Assembly (NCBI GenBank): GCA_022496185.1
Contig: WTXG01000008.1
Coordinates: 434,001 to 498,000 of the forward strand
Source: Multifurca ochricompacta
Lineage: Eukaryota > Basidiomycota > Agaricomycetes > Russulales > Russulaceae
DNA: 64,000 nucleotides
Direction of reading: 5' to 3'
Shown: positions 26,451 through 37,870 of the stretch, in pieces
Layout of the letters: each line of letters begins with the position of its first letter
How positions within the stretch are numbered: position 1 is the first letter of the stretch
Notes under the pieces: generated by a model
What the model saw: the letters and a program-made list of their open reading frames with translations, nothing else
What the model was told of the DNA's origin: nothing
Database searches by the model: none
Made by a program: the position numbers and the translations under genes

Positions 26451-28593
26451 TCAGTCATCATAGCCTAATTCCTTGTCCCTTTTCGCCTTTCTCCAGTCTT
26501 GCCTCTCCACATCAGTCAACGCCCACCAGCCTTCCACCTCATCCTCCAACTCCAGCTCCCACTTCTCTTCTAACTTAAGCATCTTACTACTCTTTTTTGG
26601 CGGTGGTGGGGGTGGTAGGGGCGGTGGGGGAGTGCGCCGAGTTGGGTGGAGAGGTGCAATACGGCGAAGGGCAGATTTGGTCGACTTGGCGAGTGGGGAC
26701 GCGATTGGAGAGGAAGAAACCGCAAATGGCGCACTCGGATGTGAGGCGGCACGCCTAATCAGCTCCTGCATGGGGGTCTTCCGGTCAAATCGACTTAGTG
26801 TATAGCGCAATTTTCTCGGGGTAGACGTTTCTTTCGCCTGCCTGAGGTTTGGTGGATCATCTCCTTGGATAGGAACAACGGGCCGTACATTCTCCTAGCC
26901 AGGGTCAGCATTGAAAGCAAAACGTACGGCCTATCCTACCTTCAAAGGTAGAGGTGATTCAGGTTCGACTGAATAGGATCTGGACTTGCGGTGCTTGTCA
27001 GTACTGGACCTCGACACACCTTCGGGTTGATGGTCGCTCTTTCTAGAGTCTTCCTCGCCTACTACGGTGACTCGTTCGTTGACAGACTCGCCTTCTGTGG
27101 GAGCACTGTTATCTTCAGATTGAAGTCCGTGAAACCTTTGCTTCTCCTTGCGGAAGTCATCCCAGCCGACGGCTTCCTTTCTGGGGCGAGTATTAATTCG
27201 TCGTCACCATCGGACATCTGTTGGTGAAACAAATGTGCGTCCTCATCGTTCATCCACTGCGCCGGTGATTTCCCAGGGACAGAAGACGAAACTGGGTAAT
27301 CGTTCTTTGACCCAGAGCTAGAGCCTTTCCTGCTAGCCTTGATCTTCTTATTCCTCTTCTTACGCGGTGACATTATGACAACCTCCACAACAGTTTTCGC
27401 TTTCTTATGGTATTGACCAGCCTCGCTTCTTCCATGCCTGGCGCTCATGCTACTGTCGCTGTCACCTGCATTCTTTGAGTTCTTGAACCTTTTAGCAGAC
27501 GTCTTCGCTTCATACTCACTCTCGCCAACCGTCTCAACCCGGTCCACGTTCTTCTCAAGGTTCACCCTAGATGTGGAGGTGGACACCTCCGCTACATGTG
27601 GCAGAAACTCTTGCTCATGCGATGGCATATTGGGTTGTGGAATGGGAGGATAGCTCGGAAAAGTGAGGCCATCTATCGGCGACTGGAGGCGCCCACGATG
27701 TTTCCGTTTCCTGTAGTTTTCAGGGCTCCTCCGAGGTGACGAATCAGGTATGGCGACTTCATCGAGGTCACGTGGACGTGGAGGAGTAGAGTTTATCACG
27801 GTACTTTCAGGAAAAGGATCCGAAGGGGGCAACGGCAGGCTCGAGCTCGGCATAGGAATAGTCACAGCATCGGTAAGCATCTGGGGGTCGTTTCCGGTTG
27901 GGACCGCGCGTTTGATTGGGCGTGGCTTCGGTCTTGCTTTGGGCTTTTGGGTAGGCTTTAGGGCAATTTCGTCATCAGTAATGTCGATCACTTCCTCCGT
28001 GTAACGTGTCGGCCGCTTTGCTGCCTTGCGGGTGCGCATCTTGGTGCGTTCAGCAATATCCTGCGAGAAATCTTTAAGTGCATGAGCAGGAATTTCTGTA
28101 GTGGTTGTGGCCTCGGTGGGATCAGAATGAGTTACGATTGTAGATTGCTTGGTGTCGTTAGAGGTCGGCATGTGAGGAGGAACAAGGTAATCGACAGGGG
28201 TGTTCGCTACGGGGTCTGCATCTGTACGATTAAATATTGACAGGGGGTGCAGTCTGGAATCGCTCTTAGCTGATGACTCGGAGATTGTAGAAAGTTCTGT
28301 CTGAGGACGAGGTGGGAACGACGAGATTGTTAAATGAGTCGGGGGGGCAGTTTCAATCGACGATATGCGTGAATTCTTCTCGGCAACTATTGACGTGAAG
28401 GCACTTATACTCGTTGCACCATCCTCTGACAGCGAGACGAGAGAGGGTATGTCACTGGCACGAGGCCAACCCTGACAGGACGCGCACCTGGGATAACTGA
28501 AATAACAGAAGGGGGTCCATCAATTTCTGAGTTGCATAGCTGATCCTCCTCTTCACTATCTTCTATAACCCAGTGACTCTGTTCTCCCACCAT
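26451..28593 (-). CDS. Disordered, Ser/Pro/Lys-rich protein of unknown function
   Basis: Reads from MVGEQSHWVIEDSEEEDQL at 28593 through a long Ser/Thr/Pro-rich body to the stop at 26451-26453. The last intron is 26895-26939 (GT-AG, phase 0). The body has basic clusters suggestive of nuclear targeting (PRKKRNKKIKASRKG, YRKRKHRGR) and a SUMO-interaction-like patch (EEVIDITDDE). The C-terminal exon has a Pro run and a folded-looking acidic end (LEEKWELELEDEVEGWW). Two single-base gaps are inferred: near 28463-28466, where the frame passes from RPVRVG to RASDIPSLVSLSEDG, and at the G run 27183-27186, where EAVGWDDFRKEKQRF continues. I do not recognise the family; a chromatin or DNA-repair scaffold is only a guess. 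Confidence 0.65.
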
Positions 28594-28736
28594 TAGAAGA
28601 GTTGTGCATGAAAAACAGAACAGAGAAGAAAGGCGTGAAACCCAGTGAACTGACGGCAGCCTCAATGCATTTATCACGTGACACATTGAATTGAATGAAA
28701 CAACTCCGAGTCTCAGTCCGAGTCAGAAGCACGGTT
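28594..28736. promoter_or_regulatory. 143-bp divergent promoter
   Basis: Only 143 bases separate the starts of the disordered protein (minus) and VPS51 (plus), so they must share a promoter region. It contains tcacgtga (28675-28682), a palindromic E-box core CACGTG that bHLH factors could bind. Confidence 0.5.
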
Positions 28737-29497
28737 ATGTCCCTTCCGCCCTCGCCTTCGTCGTCTACACCTACTTCAACTACACCGCCTAGGCAAAGAT
28801 CTTTAAACAAGACTCTTCCCTCTCCACTTCGTCCTAACTCTCCTTCACAACTCGTAAATTCACAAAGATCTTCCGCCATATCAACAGCATCTCCACGACA
28901 TGTCAGTGATTCAACGGCTTCACCTGCGACGCCTCCTCTAGAACGCTCAAAGACCCGAGCAAGGGACTTACTACGCAAGCATTATGGGTTGAATGTCACA
29001 CCTCCACCTCCATCCGGTCGGCCCATGGATCCAATGGATCTAGGTTAGCGCTCCCTGACGTATGCTGCCCGTCACTAAGAGGACTGTAGATTCACCGGCC
29101 TTCGATGCGAAGGCATATTATGATCAATTAATCACGACTGCGTCGCTCACAACCCTCCTGAAGAAAGAGAATGAGCTACTGACAGGTAAGTCGAGCACTA
29201 ATTTCGCATTCGGTTGCTCTCATGCACTGCCCCTACCCAGAAATGAAGCAGCTAGAAGGAGAACGCCAATCTCTCGTCTATAATCATCATCATGAGCTTA
29301 TTGACGCCACGGATACCATCTCTGCAGTAAGTTGATTGATCCCCCGCTGCTCCAGCCCAGCTCACCCTCTTTCATGGCAGATGAGGAACCGGGCTGAGTC
29401 ACTTGACTCAGACCTAGAACTTCTCAAGGCGGCATTCTCTGAGATTTCTCGTCTGAGTGCAGAAGTTGCCATTGAAGGCACTGCTTCTTCTAATTGA
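28737..29497 (+). CDS. VPS51: GARP complex subunit VPS51
   Basis: Part of the GARP tether that returns endosome-derived vesicles to the trans-Golgi. Four exons (28737-29043, 29090-29185, 29241-29326, 29381-29497) give 201 residues with all phases agreeing, close to the short fungal form. After a Ser/Pro-rich N terminus comes the conserved block RDLLRKHYGLN, then DSPAFDAKAYYDQLI, a Leu-rich helix TLLKKENELL, and coiled-coil sequence LEGERQSLVYNHHHELIDA and NRAESLDSDLELLK. The start ATG 28737 (MSLPPSPSSS) is preferred over upstream non-ATG codons. Confidence 0.92.
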
Positions 29498-29580
29498 CAT
29501 TTGCGAACTCAAATACTGTAAATTTCCTTATGGAACAGACTCCGCTCTTACAAGTGCAAGGCTCTTATGCTCTACGCCAA

Positions 29581-30749
29581 TTATCTCGACTTGACGAGGT
29601 TTCTCGCGCCGAGAGTTTGTCTTTGCGATCTCAATCCGAAGGCTGATTGCCGAAGCCTGTTTGGATTTACATGAATAAACCATAGGATATGTCGGATAGC
29701 TGACACGTGCCTTGTCTGTTCGTCACAATAATTGCGAATATCTAGGTAATGTTTCAAGCGATGCCTGCGGTGCATCGCTATTAACATGAAGCAAACAGCT
29801 GCCATTGCTGCAAAATCATTCTAGGCGTCAATTTTGTCTTAACTATATGAATAAAAAGTCACCTAGGACAGCGGCAAGTGTAGTTGCCCCATATTGCCAC
29901 AAGGCAACTTTTAACGGCTCTTCAGGTGGGCTAGCGCACGTACTTTGAAGGCAATTATACTATTTTATTTCACTTCAAAGTCTAAGGGGTACCAAAAAAA
30001 AAGGCATCAAACCCACCGATTGGCAGTCACGGTGATATTGGCATTGTTGTCCAACCAACCGCAATTTCCCACACACTCTAGTCGCTGTGTCACAGAAAAA
30101 TTGTGCAGTCTGGCAATTGTCTCGCGCGATGGTCTCCTTGAATCCCATTCCGGCAGGGTCTATGCCAGAATACGTGCTGAGCTCGAAAATGCAAGGCTCC
30201 TTCTCGGTTACATTGGCGTGACTTGGAGGGAGCATGATCATTTGGTGTGGTATATGAAGCAAGCAGTGGGCTCACGTGCAAACAGAGTGCAGGCACACCG
30301 AGCCGCCGAAATTGTGATAGTCGGCTAGCCCGGGGATATTTGATGGTGACATTGGTCGTCGCGATTGAACTCACATGGCTGACCAACAGCAACAAGGGGC
30401 CGACAGGCATCACCCTCGTCTGGACAGAAGCTGCCTACAGGACACAATGCCGGTGGTATCTGATTCATATTATATCCTAGCGGAAATTCTTCCCGTCGAC
30501 ACTGGCGTGGGACGCAGGTCCCGTTTAGAGCGCTTGAACAGAACGTCTGGGCGTCGCAGTCACTTTTAAATCTCCTTGTGTGGGGGTCCAGGTGGTTGGA
30601 AGCAGTTGTGCACGCTTTCCCGAGTGCAGACAACGGGGATTGGGATGCCATAGCGAAATGCGTGGAGAATAACTGCCCCAGAAATAAGAGCAAAGGGTGG
30701 AACTGAGGGGAGGGTAAGAAACTCTGACAGGGTGCTCTCGAAGAGCCAT
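29581..30749 (-). CDS. Cys-rich single-pass membrane protein, basidiomycete-type, frame-disrupted
   Basis: Read on the minus strand from about 30749 to the stop 29581-29583. The ectodomain is rich in paired Cys (SDCDAQTFCSSALNGTC, CPVGSFCPDEGDACR, RDNCQTAQFFCDTATRVC, QCQYHRDCQS, NCLQSTC). It is followed by PEEPLKVALWQYG, one transmembrane helix (AAVLAMAAVCFMLIAM) and a basic cytoplasmic start (HRRHRLKHYLDIRNY). Introns are 30222-30275, 29960-30016 and 29808-29862. The 29657-29710 segment may be a 54-base GC-AG intron, or be retained, since it is in frame without a stop. One missing base is inferred near 30350 (RDDQC to SPSNIPGLADY) and probably another near the N terminus. The function is unknown to me; a cell-surface role is inference from topology. 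Confidence 0.72.
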
Positions 30750-31149
30750 TCACCGCAGTCTAGTGGGTCAAGAATACACTTTCAAACCAGGCGACGGCGG
30801 AATTTGCATAGTTAATTGTACTGGGCACCGGAGCCAAATAGCTATCTGCCAGCTTTGCAATCAAACCAGGAGCCTTTTCAGCCAAAGTCTCTCCCGGTTG
30901 CACACTCATGCTCCCCAAGTTGCACCCATTTTTCCTTTTCAAATCAAATCAATTAGAGCGCTTTTCACGATATGTTCGCTCGTTATCTCGTAAAGCATCT
31001 AGCCACAAACCTTCTTGATCCCGGTGTTTTTCCTTTGTCAATCCAGGGAGTTGAGATCATTCTTTCATAGTTGATACAATCACGAATTTAAACTATAAGT
31101 TTAAGTCTCATTGTCCCTTCACCCAATCCAAGAGCCAAATGGAGGACAC
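30750..31149. other. Intergenic, no gene recognised
   Basis: Spacer of 400 bases between two minus-strand genes, the presumed promoter of the Cys-rich gene and 3' UTR of the DUF427 gene. Nothing else is visible. Confidence 0.5.
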
Positions 31150-32036
31150 TCAAGCATTGGGTCTTTCCACCTTCTTTCCATCCACAAAAACATCCACCTT
31201 TTCATCATAGAATGCAATGTAGCCCTTGATCTCCACGGACTCCGGAAACGGCGCGCGGTACCACCATACAAGGCCTTTCTTCTTCCCGGAAGGTAGGTTG
31301 ACGTCATAGTAGTTTGCTATCCCCTAATTTAATCAGGCTCTAGTCGTGAAGTAAGTGGAAGTGGAAGTAGGAGTGAATGTACCTTGTAAGGGCAGCCAGT
31401 GGTTAATCGGCATGGGAAAGGAGTTCGAGTCGTACATCGCCCTTGGGGATATAAGTCCTGACAGGGAGTCCCGTCTCGAACAGCAGACGAGGCTTAGTGG
31501 TGTTGGCGAGCTCGATGCCGTCAATCTCTATGCGGACGTGGTGTGAAGACTGCCGAATATCTATCCTCTGGGTAGCCAACATCAAGCCGCCCTGATAAAG
31601 AGCATATGAAGTATCACCTTGTATGGATCCTTCGGGTGGATGTAGATTTCTTCGTCTTCTTCGAGCCAGGCATCCACCTTGTCAAACCTGATTTGACAAG
31701 GTTTTTAAAGTCTCCTTCTGTGTAAACAGTGACCGCTTCCTCGGCGGTGCGATCCGCTACGATGAGATCATAAATCATGTACTTTTCGCCATGTTTTGGG
31801 TTCCGTAGAAACCTTTCAGACAGATCGGACGAGTGAAAGTAATAATACGGGTAGTACGGGTGCTCCCAACTTGAAGAATTGTCCGATGTCACTGTGTCCA
31901 CTCAAGCATCGTCATGCAACTGGACTCACACCAGCTTTGCCTTGTGGGTGTCGATGATATACTCGCCGCCAAACAAGACGCGCACGTGCCTCTGCGCATC
32001 CTCGGAGTATCCAGCGTGTGGGAATGGGACGGGCAT
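31150..32036 (-). CDS. DUF427-domain protein (two halves), two apparent 1-base gaps
   Basis: Four exons on the minus strand: 31930-32036, 31618-31869, 31383-31567, 31150-31323. The start is MPVPFPHAGYSEDAQRH. The first half contains VLFGGEYIIDTHKAKLVW and WEHPYYPYYYF. The second half is a standard DUF427 fold: RIDIRQSSHHVRIEIDGIEL, RLLFETGLPVRTYIPK, TTGCPYKG, NYYDVNLPSGK, VWWYRAPFPES, YIAFYDEKVDVFVDG. Exons 2 and 3 each need one extra base (T runs at + strand 31684-31686 and 31405-31406). With those, the total is exactly 240 codons and every junction is in phase, which strongly supports sequence error over decay. The biochemical function of the family is not established. Confidence 0.88.
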
Positions 32037-32244
32037 AGTACTAGTGATGACCGTTCAGTGTATGTAAGTCCTCATATACTACGCTGCTCCATCCACCCAA
32101 CTTAGGTCGGCGAATCAATAAGGACGAGCGGCTCACAAGCCGAATGACGAGAGTTATAAGAGTGAGTGAGATTGCAAATCCTCAAGGGCAAGGGTCAGCC
32201 AGCGGTCAATGAATGAGGCCATGATGTCTTTTGTATAACATTAA

Positions 32245-32325
32245 GCATTGGTGGGGTAGTGGTAACCTGGGTCGTTGCCACTGGGCATATTCGACCCGCC
32301 CCGGGTTCAATTCCCGGCCAATGCA
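32245..32325 (+). tRNA. tRNA-Gly (GCC) with a short intron
   Basis: The acceptor stem pairs GCATTGG with CCAATGC. The D arm is tggggtagtgg (A box). The anticodon stem GGTCG pairs with CGACC and the loop reads TTGCCA plus T once a 10-base intron (ctgggcatat, 32281-32290) is removed. The T arm is CCGGG-TTCAATT-CCCGG (B box), and A is the discriminator. A T-rich pol III terminator follows from 32329. The intron sits one base 3' of the anticodon, the standard position. Confidence 0.93.
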
Positions 32326-32352
32326 GTTGTTTTTCTTTCTTTTTTTTTTGTT
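32326..32352 (+). terminator. RNA polymerase III T-run terminator
   Basis: Runs of T (ttgtttttctttctttttttttt) lie directly downstream of the tRNA-Gly gene, as expected for pol III termination. Confidence 0.8.
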
Positions 32353-32429
32353 TTGTTAGGTTGGGTGGAGTCCAACAATTCCAGGACCAGGACCAGAACT
32401 TTGCTATACCACACAACAACCATAATAAC

Positions 32430-33870
32430 ATGCCAGCGCGTCCTACCCGTCGTCATATACTTAGCTTCATTAGTCTTGCAGCCCTCATTTATCTGGTACT
32501 ATACTCTCGTGATGTTTCAAACTCTCATCAGCACGTCCCTCTTAGGGATGTAACTGATAACCGCATAGCGCGTTCTACCCGAATCGTGGCGGTCGGCGAC
32601 TTGCACGGTGACATTGGAAACGCACAGAAGGTCCTTGAAATGGCAAGAGTGGTCGACTCGGATGGCAGGTGGTCGGGCGATGTGGACGTCTTCGTGCAGA
32701 CGGGAGATATCATTGATCGGTGTGAACTGTAGCACCTGCTCTGAACCGTGTAACTCACTCGCGCCTCAGGGGTGACGACACGATCAAATTATTTGACTGG
32801 ATGGAAGACCTGCGGTCACAAGCACAGAGCGCTGGGGGTCAAATGCTGTCCCATCTCGGGAACCATGAATGGATGAATGCTATTGGTCAGTATGTCGTCG
32901 AGAGTGATCGCAAGCTAGTCATCCATTGACCATTCTTCCGCGTATGTAGGTGATTGGAGGTGCGTTGTTAATGCCGACTCACGTATCATATTAATGGCCA
33001 GTGCAGATACGTCCATCAGAGCGAGATTAAGACCTTTGGCGATGTCTCCGCACGACAAGCCATGCTTTCGACTGGCCGAATTGGACGTGCTTGGGCCGCC
33101 AATTACACGACCACATCTCGTCTTCCTCTTCACCCTTCCCTTGGCGCGCCGAATGATGACTTCCCTCCCCCCGCTGGGTCCGCTGCTGGCCTGCCTGTGC
33201 CACTTTCTCATGCTGCCTACTCCTTTGTACACGGGGGGCTCGCGCTAGGTTATCCTCAGTTGTCGCCTTTCCCGTCCGCCATCAATGATATCGGACTTTC
33301 TCTGCTGCGCAAGTTACAACGCCGTGTGCAGCCGCCGCCGCACCCGCCCCACGCGTACCCTGGATTGCCATCCAGTGCAACCTCTGAGGAGCATGCGTTA
33401 TATGAATCGGACGGCCCACTTTGGTATCGTGGATGGGCACTTAATGACGAGAAAGAGGTATGCCGGGACGTCGACTTAGTACTGGACAAGACGGGAACGA
33501 GAAGGATGATCATGGGTCATACACCAAATTTCCAGGTGCGTCAATTTCGTCTCAGTGACGAGGTGAGGGTTAACGTTCGCTGCAGAAAATCGTGTCACGT
33601 TGCAATGGCAAGATTATTATTATCGACACAGGTGAGCACGTAGTATGACATTTAAATGATATAAATATTTTATGTATGAGCAAGGTATTTCACATGCATA
33701 TGGCGGCGCGTTGTCCGCATTGAACGTAGAGTATACCCTAAAGCCTGTTCAATCGTCTTCACCCTCGTCCTCAGAGAAGAAGTGGAGAGAACGAGAAGTT
33801 GTGAAGGCCGTATACCCAAGTCATTTTGTAACTCTTGTCGACGAGGAACGAGATGTCTTTGGAGACATTT
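32430..33870 (+). CDS. Calcineurin-like metallophosphatase, membrane-anchored
   Basis: Six exons: 32430-32719, 32770-32885, 32950-32959 (a 10-base exon encoding GDW), 33007-33535, 33586-33631, 33685-33870. An N-terminal signal anchor (HILSFISLAALIYLVLYS) suggests a lumenal or secreted catalytic domain. The metallophosphatase metal-binding set is complete: GDLHGD, QTGDIIDRGDD, LGNHEW, FVHGGL and MGHTP. The arrangement resembles the Shewanella-like protein phosphatase group. The C terminus carries an extra conserved-looking segment (AVYPSHFVTLVDEERD). The substrate is not evident. It lies just downstream of the tRNA and divergent from the DUF427 gene. Confidence 0.9.
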
Positions 33871-35233
33871 AGAATTGCCGTTCGGGGGACCGGGCACCTT
33901 ATTATAATTCCTGTCTTATGTCCTCTGTCTGGTACGTTACGCAAAATCATCGTGCCCTGCTTGTTCTCCCAGCCGTAGCACGGCCATCGTACTTTATGGC
34001 CGACTCAAAGGTGACTTCCGAATGTTTTGCTCCATTGAACATGCTTTGTCCTCCGGATTCCGACTTCACGATCACCCCCAGAGCTATCCATTCCCGCACT
34101 CGAGAGAGACTCGCTCAAACTCAAATTCGTCATCAAATACACAGTCCTCGGAAATATGCCGGCCGGTATTGATCCTCGAGACCAAGGTGTCTGGGAAGTC
34201 TAGCACCTTGTCAAGAGGAGGCCAGACGCGCAAAGCCGACCTCGTTTAAGAGACTTGACACTCAGACTCTTATAGCATTCAACCTCAGCCTCCTGCGATT
34301 CTTTGTTCCACAGTTTACAAAATCGGTGTTGCGCACACATTATCAAATAGACGTGCGCAAGGTTAATAGCACGGTCAAGGATTAAATTGTTCTCAAGAAG
34401 TGTAATTGACCCTTGTCGCAGATAATAACACATGATGTTATAAGGATATACCTCCATTTTTTTGTGGCTTCGAGGCAAATTTCATTGCACCATTCCCCAA
34501 TTCCCAACACGTCAGCTACCTTTTCCCTTCTCAACTGGAGGTAATATGAAAGTGTATGAACTTCAAGCAACAAATTTCTGAGCTCACAATTGCCATGCTG
34601 ACTGGGTGTTCTGGGAATGACTCAATCACTAATTAAGGCACATCTAGGTACATCAATTCTATCCATGAATGGTTTAGCCAGTCACTAGCTCGGGCTCAGT
34701 CAGACCAGCGAATGTCGTTAATCTCACTGACAGTTGGGCCACAATAGCCGAGATGCCTCACTGGAGATGCGATTAATTTACTCCGAGACAACTCGTCATG
34801 CACACGTTGATTATAATCAAAGGTCAAAAGGAAATAAGTCGGTCTCTTACTCCCACTCTACAAATCAAACGAGCATCAGTTGATGAGAAACTTTTCACGC
34901 AGTGAGTGAGCGCAGAATTTGAAGCGTTTGCGCTCTCAACTGAGCGCGTAGTGCAATTCATTTAACTAATAGTTAATCCTTTCACAATGGTGCCATCGTA
35001 AATATTACATTCATTCTTCCCTTCGCATGGCACTGGCGTACTGTTTTCTACTTCGTGACTTTGTGCTCCAATGCCCCTATCGGTCCTTGACACAAGGGGC
35101 CTCAGCAGAATAAAGTCTGTAAGCGTTATCTTCTGCGCAGAACCCGATTCCGCATTCTACAATTTTAGGGTTACGAGTTCGATGTAGTCTACTACGATAA
35201 GTGCATAACGATTAAAAAGGTGTTATATATTCT
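33871..35233. other. Intergenic, no gene recognised
   Basis: About 1.36 kb between two convergent genes. It is AT-rich with only short unrelated open frames. I saw no tRNA fold or repeat. Confidence 0.5.
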
Positions 35234-37650
35234 CTATTCATGATCAGGAGATGCAAGAAGTGGGCGCTCTTCAGGTGGTCGAAGCTTATACTTCCGTATC
35301 AGTCGCGATGTAATAGCGCCACCAGCCAATTCTACTTCTTCTTCTACTATCTCATAACCTCCAATCTTGGGCATTAGGACGATCCAAACGTAGTAATACA
35401 GGGCGCACAACTGACGAGGAACATGAATCGCGATCAAATAGGGATATCGAGATTTCACGTACGAGGAGCAGAACTATGCCGACGACGCAGTACCTAGCGC
35501 CCAGAAAATGATCAGCACACATACACGGGAGCAGGAGATGGAACCACCCACGTTGCGTACCAGAAGGAAACATCCGCGTGCCCACTCTCGGGCGGAACCC
35601 TGCAACGCAAACCATTAGCTATGCATACATCCATCAAACTGGAGCACAGACCATGGCAGAACGAGCAATAAGGTGCATTTAAGAAGCCACAGAACGACTG
35701 CAATGTTCCATACTTGGAATGGTGACTTAAGCAGCCCTTCCCTAGCGCGGCGGGCACGAAGCCGCCACAACCCTATCGCCGTGGCTGCATCAAAAACCTG
35801 CCAACTAGTGCGTGAGTGATCGCGTAGCTGGGATATCTTGGAGAAGTGTAGGGAAAGCGCATACGAGACCCGGATAAGACGCGAGGTCAAGAAGGAAGTT
35901 GAACGCGTCGCGTGCAGGAAGAACAGATATGACGAGGACAGTAAGCGCGTATTTGAGCGCGACAGGTCCAAGAGGTGTCCCCAAAGGCCGAATGGACGCG
36001 AAAAAGGTAGGGTAGGGGAGAAGGCCTTGACGAGCGACTTCACGCAGTATACGCGCTTGGCCGACTGTCTGCACGGGCGTCAGGCGCCACCAAGGGGACG
36101 GGGCATAGGGTGGGTAAAGATACCTACAACTGCAATCTGTGAATTGTATGACGGCGTCAGCGTTGTAGGTTACGAGTTGATTGGATATGCTGACAATGTT
36201 TCCTACACAACTCAGAGCGACCAGGACGGGAAGAATCTTGGAAGCCCAGTGCTCGCCGAATACATGCTTGAAAAATAGAGCCCCTACCAGTTGCCCTGAA
36301 CCTTTTATCTCGTCGAGCGGCACTGCAGAGATGTACGCGACATTTACGGTAAAAAACAACACCATTACAATTCCGAGGGAGATGAGCCCGGCATTTCGGA
36401 CTGTCCGTACAGGGCTCGTGCCTTTCACTTCTCCAAGCACGTTAAATGCATTAGACCAGCCGGTGTATGCGAAATTTGTCTTGACAAGGGCCATCGCAAG
36501 AGAATTGGGACTAGTAGTGCTCCCTTGCCAAATATTGTGAAAGTTTGCGAATGGCTCAGAGATTCGAGTGAGACCTGCTAGAACAGCAACGCCTGTGACA
36601 GCCACACTGCCGGGGATTGTAAGGTATAAGCTTGGAAAGGTCGTGAAGCACTTACAATACTAGTGATAATACCTTGAAAATACTCAAGGCGTTTACAGCT
36701 CGAAGTGACAACTTGGTGGAAGTGGCTACAACTAGATGTAAAGTGAGAAATTTGCATAGAAGAATGGATTGAACCGCTACCTCCTACGCTAAACGTCGCT
36801 ACGCCAAGCGCAACGACCGTTTGGCTAAAGTCGGTGATGGGAAGATTGAACAAGGACAGAGTATACTGTGCAAATACGACTGCATTTGTGGCGCTGAACC
36901 TGATTAAGACGTTGTGAAGGTCAACAGGGACCGTGCTGGTGAGCGCACGCACGAGAGAAGTACGGCAGTGAAAGCAAAGATGGTGGGAACAAAGAACTTT
37001 GGACGGGGGTAAGCCTGCTCTAGGAACACCACCTCCGCACCCGACCGTCCGGGGAAGAAGCTGGCCAGTTCAGTGTATGAGAGCAGAGCAACTGCCAAAA
37101 AATAGAGATCAGTGGGCGCAGGCACACAGACTCAGATAAGCCCACCAAGCGAGAACATTGGAGCAATGACCCAGAAAGACAGCGAAAGCCCGACGGAACC
37201 GACGGAATTCAAGACAACGCCGGGTACTGAAAAGATTCCAGATCCAAGAAGTTGCCCGAGATCCAACATTACTGCGGATAGAAGGGTGACTTGGTGACCC
37301 AAGGGATTGACCTAGAGGCAATGGATAGCCCGGTCAGTCACGGGTAATCTCGAATATCGGCAGGTCGGGTGAAAGGACAGTACCCTCTCTACCGGTGCAC
37401 CAATCTTCGATTTGTCTCCTGTTGAAGAAACTGAGGCAGATACCTCAATATCTGCCAGTGCGGAAGCCCTCGGCGCAGCTTGGAATGAAGGCACATCTGT
37501 GTCTACATCCATGGGTATGCCTGGCGACATGATTGAGGTTTTGGACGATAAAGACGGCTTGATTGGACTAAGAAGAGAGGGAAGGCGTGTACGACTAGGA
37601 ATGGTGCCCTCATCTCGGCTTGGAAACTTTTGATGAATGAGGTGTGTCAT
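35234..37650 (-). CDS. Amino-acid permease, high-affinity methionine (MUP1)/LAT type
   Basis: Plasma-membrane amino acid transporter of the APC superfamily. It reads on the minus strand from MTHLIHQKFPSRDEG (37650), with first intron 37312-37383 joining PVER to VNPLGHQVTLLS. Landmarks include LGSGIFSVPGVVLNSVGS (TM1 Gly-rich unwinding segment), SYTELASFFPGRSGAEVVFL (TM3), FAYTGWSNAFNVLGEVKG, IVMVLFFTVNVAYISAVPL, VGQARILREVARQGLLPYP, and LDLASYPGL. The C-terminal cytoplasmic tail is YKLRPPEERPLLASPDHE. About twelve membrane segments are spread over several exons; I did not fix every internal junction. The VGQARxxREVARQGLLP motif is characteristic of fungal MUP1 relatives. Confidence 0.9.
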
Positions 37651-37870
37651 TCATAGTGCCAATTGCGCGATTGCGGTATCATTGTCGTCATTGTCTTACC
37701 ATCATCATCATCAGTTGTGCCGTTGGTTGTTGGCGAGTGATGCGAGTGATTGGAATCGTCCATACATCTGAAAGTATGGCGGATGGTGGCTAATACAATG
37801 GGCTCAAGTACAAGTACAAGTAAGAAAGAAAGCAAAGTAAGAACCACAGCGTGGGAAACAGGTCAACTAC

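Noticed and set aside
26473..26805. Gly-rich plus-strand frame
   Set aside because: Reverse of the Pro run in the disordered protein; not a separate gene.
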